In this document: one piece after another, positions 5,744 to 11,010 of the stretch
Layout of the letters: each line of letters begins with the position of its first letter
Position numbering within the stretch: position 1 is the stretch's first letter
Assembly: GCA_023416695.1 (NCBI GenBank)
Contig: JAEZGY010000070.1
Coordinates: 1 to 11,010, forward strand
Origin: Bacillota bacterium
Lineage (GTDB): Bacteria > Bacillota > Clostridia > Lachnospirales > Lachnospiraceae
Direction: 5' to 3'
Length of the DNA stretch: 11,010 bases
The notes under the pieces: model-generated
What the model was told of the DNA's origin: nothing
Database searches by the model: none
Seen by the model: the letters and a program-made list of their open reading frames with translations, nothing else
Position numbers and translations under genes: made by a program

Positions 5744-7432
5744 TTATTCATCGCCAAAATCAGAGGCATAAATAGTGTTGATATTGCTATCATCCAAACT
5801 CTTTGCATTTTTTTCGCAGGCAACCTCCTGCAAACCTCTTCTCTCTAAGTTCTCCATGGTTTCATGCAGCTTTTTAAGTAGTTTTAATGGACGGTCCTCG
5901 ACTAATTCTTTTTCTTCTAACTCATCACAAATCAGCTTTAACATAATATCAGCATCTTCTTCTAGTTCAAAGTCTTTCTCTCTAAAAAAGTCTACTGCAT
6001 AATCATATAACTCTGTCTTACCAAACGCCTGAATATTAATGGTATCCTTGATGTAACTATTTAACATTGGATAGGTGCGGAATAATACCTGTAGGTTCTC
6101 TTCCTTATCCTCCAAGATAACCACTATGTTTCCCCTAAGATCCCTTAACATTTTTATAAGTTGGAGTTGATTCTCTGGTTGTAATCCGCCAGCCTCTTCC
6201 ACAATAAGGTACCCTTTTTGAAGTCTCTCATAGTGCTCCTCTAGGTTAATTTCATTTAGTCTTTCACTACTAATCTTTGCTACTTTCTTATTAGGAAATA
6301 CTTGTAATTCAAATAAAAGCTTGATTAGACATTTTGCCAGGGTGGTTTTCCCACACATTTTGGTTCCTGCTATAGCAAAAGAATATGGATTTTGCTGTTT
6401 TAGCATATCATTTACTAAGTTTACAACTTGAAGACGGATACTGGCAATACTGTAAAACCTTCCAAATAATTCTTTATAGGACTCAAGAGAGAATGGCTTA
6501 TTTAATATGTTCTTCACAATCTCATTTGAAGTACTTACTTCCTCCATTACTTCCTTTTCTTCTTCAAGATAGTTTTCTAGCATCTGATGGATTTCTACCG
6601 TTTCTGCTTTTTCTTCTACCTCTGCCTCTTCTTCTATCTCCACCTTTTCTTCTAATGCTATACTCTCGTCAGTTACTACTTCCTCTTCTATTGCTGTTTC
6701 CTCGTCTGTTTCTACTGTCTCTTCTATTGCTATTGTCTCGTCTGTTTCTGCTGTCTCTTCTTCTCTATACTGCTCTTTCAAAGGCTTGTTATCCTCTTGC
6801 TCAAGAAAATCAAACTTACTTTCACTGTTTATAAAAATGACCTTTTCGAAACCATCACTCTCACTTCCTAAATAATGTTCCTTAAGCATTTTGGCTTTCT
6901 CTACTACGACGCCATCTCCAAACCAAAGAATTAAATCACTGCATTCCGCAATACACTGTTCTACCATTCCAGCTTTATGATATACCTTAGCCAATTCATA
7001 AGCCCATTTTTCGTTATAATCATACTTCTTTAATTCCGTTAAGGATGCAATAAGAACAGGGTAATCCTTTTTCTCCATCTTATCGATCCGATAACGCAGA
7101 ATATATTGATCCGCATCCCTAGGGGCTGCCTGTACAAATTCATTGTAATAATACTCTGCATCTTCACTATTCTTACGCTTAATTGCCAGCTTAATCAGCT
7201 GATAGATAATACGACGACTACCTGACTTGTCCCGCAAACGGAGAAGAATTCTCTCTGCTTCATCGTAATGCTCCGTCTGCATATAGACCTCGGCAAATAT
7301 ACTAAGGTCAGGTAATACCTTTATCTTGTTGATATCCATAGTCTCCATAATCTGCAGAGCCTTCTGATACATTCTCTTTTCTACAAGCTTACGTATCTCA
7401 GAGCTTTTTACGATGTAGTCGTACTTTTCCAT
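5744..7432 (-). CDS. TPR-like protein with acidic repeat linker and C-terminal AAA-type P-loop domain
   Basis: The 562-aa protein has three parts. Residues 10-185 are helical-hairpin repeats of the TPR kind (for example QTEHYDEAERILLRL and KAGMVEQCIAECSDLI), expected to bind a protein partner. Residues 210-300 are a very acidic linker that includes four 12-residue tandem repeats (228-275). Residues 310-530 form a P-loop ATPase: Walker A GTKMCGKTT (356-364), a hydrophobic strand GYLIVEEAGGL (407-417) with Glu412-Glu413 where Asp-Glu is usual for Walker B, a second strand NIVVILED, and FRTYPMLNSY resembling the NPxLxSRF region of CbxX/CfqX-type AAA proteins. The arginine finger expected there is absent, so ATPase activity may be weak or require a partner. 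No signal peptide or membrane segment is seen. GGAGG lies seven bases before the ATG. It is the third gene of the operon, 35 bp after the ABC ATPase. Cellular function not recognised. Confidence 0.8.
   Translation of the reverse strand: MEKYDYIVKSSEIRKLVEKRMYQKALQIMETMDINKIKVLPDLSIFAEVYMQTEHYDEAERILLRLRDKSGSRRIIYQLIKLAIKRKNSEDAEYYYNEFVQAAPRDADQYILRYRIDKMEKKDYPVLIASLTELKKYDYNEKWAYELAKVYHKAGMVEQCIAECSDLILWFGDGVVVEKAKMLKEHYLGSESDGFEKVIFINSESKFDFLEQEDNKPLKEQYREEETAETDETIAIEETVETDEETAIEEEVVTDESIALEEKVEIEEEAEVEEKAETVEIHQMLENYLEEEKEVMEEVSTSNEIVKNILNKPFSLESYKELFGRFYSIASIRLQVVNLVNDMLKQQNPYSFAIAGTKMCGKTTLAKCLIKLLFELQVFPNKKVAKISSERLNEINLEEHYERLQKGYLIVEEAGGLQPENQLQLIKMLRDLRGNIVVILEDKEENLQVLFRTYPMLNSYIKDTINIQAFGKTELYDYAVDFFREKDFELEEDADIMLKLICDELEEKELVEDRPLKLLKKLHETMENLERRGLQEVACEKNAKSLDDSNINTIYASDFGDE
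6608..6751 (-). repeat. 36-bp tandem repeat encoding an acidic 12-residue unit (4 copies)
   Basis: Within the TPR-AAA gene, residues 228-275 align as four 12-residue units: AETDETIAIEET, VETDEETAIEEE, VVTDESIALEEK and VEIEEEAEVEEK. A partial fifth copy begins AETVEI. The first three are closely similar also at DNA level. The low-complexity stretch opens a long spurious frame on the plus strand. Confidence 0.85.
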
Positions 7433-7467
7433 GTTCCTTCCTCCACTAACTTTCTACTGGTAATTTT

Positions 7468-8181
7468 TTAGGCATCAATTACGTGCAGATAATATTGCTC
7501 CAGGCTATCATGCTTGTCCAGTAACTCACAGGTTGGACCATCCACTATAATCTTCCCTTGCTCCATAATTATGATATGATTACATAAATCCTGTACTTCA
7601 TCTAAGTAGTGACCCGTATAAATAATACTAGTCCCTTCTTTACGGATATTCTTTATAGCCCCTAAAATAGCCTTTCTGGATACAACATCCAGACCTACCG
7701 TTGGCTCATCCATAACAACTAGTTTAGGTTGATGTAACATGGCTGCACCAATATTTAAGCGGCGCTTCATACCACCAGAATAAGTATTAACATGCTGTTT
7801 TAGCTGCTCCTCAGTTAGTCCTATCATATTAGCTACACGTTCAATTGACTGCTTTAATTCCTTACCTTTTATATCATAAGAGCGTCCCCAAAATCTTAAA
7901 TTATCGATCCCGGATAAATTTTCATACAATGCAATATCCTGTGGCACATATCCCAAGACTTTACGAAGATCTGCAGGAGATTTTATAATGCTTCTCCCCT
8001 TCCAGGCAATATCACCACTGTCTGGTTTTATAAGTGTAGCAATCATTGAGAGGGTGGTTGACTTACCAACACCATTGGCGCCTAAAAGTCCCAAAACGTC
8101 ACCTTCCTGCATAGTAAAGGAGATATCATCTACTGCCACCTTTTTCTTATAGCTTTTCCTAACGTGACTTACCTCTAACAC
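7468..8181 (-). CDS. ABC transporter-type ATP-binding protein (no adjacent permease)
   Basis: This complete 237-aa nucleotide-binding subunit resembles the ABC-2 / NatA-like drug or ion export families. All catalytic motifs are present: Walker A GANGVGKST (34-42), Q-loop Gln81 in VPQDIALYENL, signature YSGGMKRR (134-141), Walker B LVVMDEPTVGLD (154-165) and switch His191 in YTGHYLDE. The start codon is GTG at 8181, six bases after GGAGG; the 34-bp gap to the preceding gene indicates co-transcription. ABC-2 exporters normally have a membrane permease encoded next to the ATPase, but neither neighbour has membrane-spanning segments: one is the cNMP-like protein and the other the TPR-AAA protein. 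It may serve a permease encoded elsewhere or work in a non-transport role with these neighbours; the sequence cannot decide. Confidence 0.9.
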   Translation of the reverse strand: MLEVSHVRKSYKKKVAVDDISFTMQEGDVLGLLGANGVGKSTTLSMIATLIKPDSGDIAWKGRSIIKSPADLRKVLGYVPQDIALYENLSGIDNLRFWGRSYDIKGKELKQSIERVANMIGLTEEQLKQHVNTYSGGMKRRLNIGAAMLHQPKLVVMDEPTVGLDVVSRKAILGAIKNIRKEGTSIIYTGHYLDEVQDLCNHIIIMEQGKIIVDGPTCELLDKHDSLEQYYLHVIDA

Positions 8182-8215
8182 AGTAATCCTCCAATCAGCC
8201 CAATGATTTTACAAT

Positions 8216-10540
8216 CTACTTCTTTTCATAGTAGTAAATGGTATCCATTATTTCTTTTGGGACTTCCTTTCCTTTTTTTGTAATAGCAAGGGCTTTTGCC
8301 TCTAAAATTCTTAACTTACCATGGATATCCCTCTCATAACGGAATAGGGATTCACTAAATACCGGTCGATTAATGAGAGTTTTCCGAATATCCTTACCAA
8401 ATGGGCAATACATAGACAAGATGTCTCTAGCTGGTTTATGAAGCCTTAGAGCACCAGTGTACTCATACTTCATCCACTGCTCGTAATCCATAACGAAACA
8501 CTCTCGATAACTGTTTCGTGCCTTCATGATTTGTTGTTTTATCTTCTCTTTCTTTTCTTCATTTAAATCTTTGTTTTTTCGATAAAATTGGATGTAATCG
8601 CAGTACTCTGATGTTAAACATTTGTTTTTAATGTCATTCCATGCTAACCCTTGAATGGTTCTGCATACTTCCCATCGATATCTTCCTGCTAACTTAATCA
8701 TTGTATCATATAGACTTGCCTCATGAAAGATTGAAATACAGAATCGGCCTGCACTTTCTCTTTTCTTGCCTTCAATTTCCTGCCACATGCTTCCATTTAC
8801 CCCGCAGGTTGGGAAGATAATGACATCTGGTAAGTACTCCTTCATAACCATTTCCTTAGATAATTCTATCTTAGGATTGTTATATAATACCTCCCGATAA
8901 AATAAGGAATAATCCAATTTTGTGACATCTCTAATAGCTTCATCCACAGCCGTGTAGGTCACAAAATATTTCGCCATATTTAAAGGAACCATATCACTAT
9001 GTAGTACTGGAACGTAAGTAGAAATCTTTCCGTTTACCAACCTCATATTTAGAGCAAACATATTGATTATTTCATAGTTCAGTTTTCTATTTCTATCCTG
9101 ATTATATTGAACCGCTTCTGCTGCAGTAATCTTAGCCTCTGCCTTAAGGTTTCTAACATACTCTGTATAATCCATATCTAAGTCATTCTTAGAAGGCTCT
9201 TTCTTACCCTCATAAATCATTCTTAACCACTCAAACATAGTATAACAACTACAGTAATGGGTAGTAGTATAATTTATCCTTAATTGATAAAGCTCTACCA
9301 TCTGTTCTTCGGTTAATAATCTCTCATCTACAAATCCAAAATTTAAAAACAGTTCTACGGCCTTAGGGTAGTGTTCCGTGGCATAAGCTACCTTAAATAC
9401 TTTTTCATAGACGACATAGAAGTCCCTGCTTATTTCTCTGCGCAAAACTCTGGTTTCGTCAGAAACATCCTGTCTATCCTGTAAGGAATAGAACATATCC
9501 ACTTTCTCTTTAAAATGATTTCCTAACTCTTCCTCTACCTGACCATATTGAAGGATTTGATCGATGCTTCCCTTTAGCTCTCTTACAATACTTTCTTTGT
9601 CAACTGTGTTCTCTTCTTTCGTAAGACCACTTATTTCTTTCTCAGATATCATAGCATAGTAGATCTTTTCCATCATGGTTCGGTTAATAGAACTTGCTTT
9701 ACCTATACATTCCTCCTGTATAGTTTCTATTCGATTAACCAAATCTACTGTCCTATCTACTAGCTCTGTCATATCAGAATAATTAGCATGAGAAGGCGCA
9801 AGCAACATTACCTCTTGGCATATTACCTTAAAGAGGCAGTCATTCCCCTCGTTAAATAGACTTATACTTAAATCTTTGGTATAAGACACTAAATGATTTA
9901 ATTGATCAGTAATAATCGTAATAATCTTAATTTTTTCTTCTATCTCTCTTAATGAGAGATTTGGTAAATAGGAATAATAATCCACCATAACTTTAGATGG
10001 AACCTGGGAAATCTCTTTGATCCCTTCCATCCACTCTTCTTTAACAGGTAATGCCTTATCAAACTCCTTCAGACTTTGAAGACACTTTACTTGCTGAATA
10101 TCTCCACCATACTCTAAAACCATATCTCCATACTTTTTTAGAATCTCCTTAGCCTCTTCATAGATGTCATTGGCAGAAGCTTTTAAATTATAATAATCAT
10201 CATATAGATTAGCAAGCACTCGGTTTAAGGACTTAATCATATAACCCTTATAATCTGTATTTAAAGTAGCTATCTCACCTAAATCCGACATTCCTGAACT
10301 CTTAAATATGTACAAACTGCAGGCCTCATTTGCCTCACAGGTAAAAGAGTATTTTCCTGTATATAAATCTTGTATTCCGAGAAAATAACCAGGTCCTAAC
10401 ACCATTCTTGAACCTTCATTATACATGGTTACTTTTCCTTTTAGTACTAAGGCCACGCTTTGTAGAAGCTCTCCTTGCTGATATATGATTTGGTTCTCTT
10501 CAATCTGGTTGACCGTTCCTACTTTTAATGTACTTTCCAT
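8216..10540 (-). CDS. Large protein with degenerate cyclic-nucleotide-binding-like N-terminus, function unknown
   Basis: The 774-aa protein starts with a beta-roll resembling the CRP/cNMP-binding domain (about 5-115): ENQIIYQQGELLQSVALVLKG is the usual start of the fold, followed by the strand around MVLGPGYFLGIQDLYTG. The phosphate-binding cassette lacks the Gly-Glu and Arg that hold the cyclic nucleotide in CRP, so it may bind another ligand or none. No helix-turn-helix follows; residues 115-460 are mainly helical. A C-terminal block (about 570-735) is rich in distinctive residues, with FPTCGVNGSMWQEIEGKKR, a SIFHEASLYDTMIKLAGRYR helix, EYCDYIQFYRKNKDL and a YCPFGKDIRK segment, and looks like a conserved domain I do not recognise. 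It is soluble, with no signal peptide. AAGGAG stands seven bases before the ATG. It is the first gene of its operon, behind a strong promoter. Confidence 0.75.
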   Translation of the reverse strand: MESTLKVGTVNQIEENQIIYQQGELLQSVALVLKGKVTMYNEGSRMVLGPGYFLGIQDLYTGKYSFTCEANEACSLYIFKSSGMSDLGEIATLNTDYKGYMIKSLNRVLANLYDDYYNLKASANDIYEEAKEILKKYGDMVLEYGGDIQQVKCLQSLKEFDKALPVKEEWMEGIKEISQVPSKVMVDYYSYLPNLSLREIEEKIKIITIITDQLNHLVSYTKDLSISLFNEGNDCLFKVICQEVMLLAPSHANYSDMTELVDRTVDLVNRIETIQEECIGKASSINRTMMEKIYYAMISEKEISGLTKEENTVDKESIVRELKGSIDQILQYGQVEEELGNHFKEKVDMFYSLQDRQDVSDETRVLRREISRDFYVVYEKVFKVAYATEHYPKAVELFLNFGFVDERLLTEEQMVELYQLRINYTTTHYCSCYTMFEWLRMIYEGKKEPSKNDLDMDYTEYVRNLKAEAKITAAEAVQYNQDRNRKLNYEIINMFALNMRLVNGKISTYVPVLHSDMVPLNMAKYFVTYTAVDEAIRDVTKLDYSLFYREVLYNNPKIELSKEMVMKEYLPDVIIFPTCGVNGSMWQEIEGKKRESAGRFCISIFHEASLYDTMIKLAGRYRWEVCRTIQGLAWNDIKNKCLTSEYCDYIQFYRKNKDLNEEKKEKIKQQIMKARNSYRECFVMDYEQWMKYEYTGALRLHKPARDILSMYCPFGKDIRKTLINRPVFSESLFRYERDIHGKLRILEAKALAITKKGKEVPKEIMDTIYYYEKK

Positions 10541-10583
10541 ATAATCGCTCCTTGTCCAAATTAAAACAGTACTCTATAGGATT

Positions 10584-10612
10584 ATTATACACTTATTGTC
10601 GTTTTGGGTAAA
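10584..10612 (-). promoter_or_regulatory. SigA-type promoter of the cNMP-like/ABC/TPR-AAA/pyrophosphatase operon
   Basis: On the minus strand TTTACC (10607-10612) and a perfect TATAAT (10584-10589) are 17 bases apart, and the -10 box is extended by TG directly before it. Transcription would start near 10577, leaving a leader of about 37 nt before the ATG at 10540. It lies just past the SRP RNA terminator, so the operon has its own transcription start. Confidence 0.82.
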
Positions 10613-10623
10613 CTGATTCCAAT

Positions 10624-10705
10624 GAAATAAAAAATATCCAGCCTCCTAGTTCTTCTGCCTTCTATTCAAAGAATAGCAGGCATTAACAAGTCTAGGTTCT
10701 GGATA
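10624..10705 (-). terminator. Multi-stem intrinsic terminator of the SRP RNA gene
   Basis: A long imperfect hairpin: TATCCAG pairs with CTGGATA (10635-10641 with 10699-10705), CCTAG with CTAGG (10645-10649 with 10692-10696), TGCC with GGCA (10656-10659 with 10679-10682) and CTATTC with GAATAG (10662-10667 with 10671-10676, 3-nt loop). On the minus strand it is followed by ATTTTTTATTT. It lies about 35 bp after the SRP RNA 3' end and just before the next promoter. Confidence 0.82.
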
Positions 10706-10740
10706 CTCTGTTGTGTTAGCAACTATAATATTTATTTTTA

Positions 10741-11008
10741 AATCCGTGCATCTTGCTTTGAATTAATCCCATAAGCGTTACCTTTACAGTTAACTCGGTT
10801 CAGGCAGCCTTACGGCACACAAGAGCTTCTGCTTAGTGCTGCTTCATTCCTGACCTGACACGGTTCACAGATTCCTGTTGCGTAAGACCCAAACGTCAAC
10901 ATCACTTATAAAGGGCAGCCCTACAAAATTAACCCTAGGCAAGATATCACCCCTGCTGTAGCGGATTGCAGGTACAGGGCACCGCTATCTCCCCGGCTGC
11001 ACGGAAAC
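10741..11008 (-). ncRNA. ffs: Signal recognition particle RNA, large Gram-positive type
   Basis: This RNA scaffolds the signal recognition particle, which with Ffh delivers nascent membrane and secreted proteins to the Sec translocon. The minus strand closely follows the Bacillus subtilis scRNA as I recall it. The 5' Alu domain has GATAGCGGTGCCCTGTACC then GCAATCCGCTACAGCAGGG; the middle has GTTGACGTTTGGGTC and TACGCAAC; the S-domain apical hairpin has GTCAGGTCAGGAATGAAGC with the Ffh-binding GGAA tetraloop (10847-10850); then GTGTGCCGTAAGGCTGCCTG. The ends pair: CCGTGCA near 10998-11004 with TGCACGG near 10744-10750. Length is about 265-270 nt. The exact ends are inferred, and the promoter lies beyond the right edge of the window. 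The base pair closing the tetraloop is A-U instead of the usual C-G. Confidence 0.95.
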
Positions 11009-11010
11009 TT

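Noticed and set aside
6385..6834. Long plus-strand open frame rich in Leu and Pro
   Set aside because: It is the antisense of the acidic repeat and ATPase region of the TPR-AAA gene; Glu codons read backwards give Leu/Pro/Ser-rich low complexity, and it has no ribosome site.
10741..11008. tmRNA or a group of tRNAs at the right edge
   Set aside because: No CCA-type acceptor or T-loop arrangement; the whole segment matches SRP RNA landmarks including the Alu domain and the GGAA tetraloop.

Overview
The window is A+T-rich DNA from a low-GC Gram-positive bacterium, most likely a clostridium of the Lachnospiraceae type. Three things point there: a large Alu-domain-containing SRP RNA of the Bacillus/Clostridium kind, strong GGAGG-type ribosome sites (some with TTG or GTG starts), and a CBS/DRTGG-containing family II pyrophosphatase of the clostridial type. 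Species cannot be named from the sequence alone.

All genes but one are on the minus strand, so the layout is best read from right to left. At 10741-11008 is the SRP RNA gene (ffs/scr), followed by an elaborate intrinsic terminator (10624-10705). A textbook extended -10 promoter (10584-10612) then starts a four-gene operon with gaps of 34, 35 and 64 bp. Its genes encode a 774-aa protein with a degenerate cyclic-nucleotide-binding-like N-terminus and a large unrecognised body, an ABC-type ATPase with no permease beside it, a TPR / acidic-repeat / AAA-type P-loop protein, and a CBS-DRTGG-CBS family II inorganic pyrophosphatase. The operon ends at a strong bidirectional terminator (3979-4028), shared with a short convergent plus-strand gene (3617-3955) for a single bacterial Ig-like domain without a signal peptide.

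Divergent from that small gene is a second minus-strand operon: a flavoredoxin-like flavin reductase with a very basic tail, an OLD-type ATPase/TOPRIM nuclease with a four-cysteine cluster, and a shikimate-kinase-like P-loop kinase that overlaps the nuclease gene. The 5' part of murA (peptidoglycan precursor synthesis) runs off the left edge, behind its own near-consensus promoter.

murA, SRP RNA and pyrophosphatase are housekeeping. The parts worth a second look are the cNMP-like/ABC/TPR-AAA module (5744-10540), whose joint function I cannot name, and the flavin reductase/OLD nuclease/kinase operon. I saw no transposase, prophage gene, CRISPR array, tRNA or attachment site, and no gene-free stretch longer than 300 bases.
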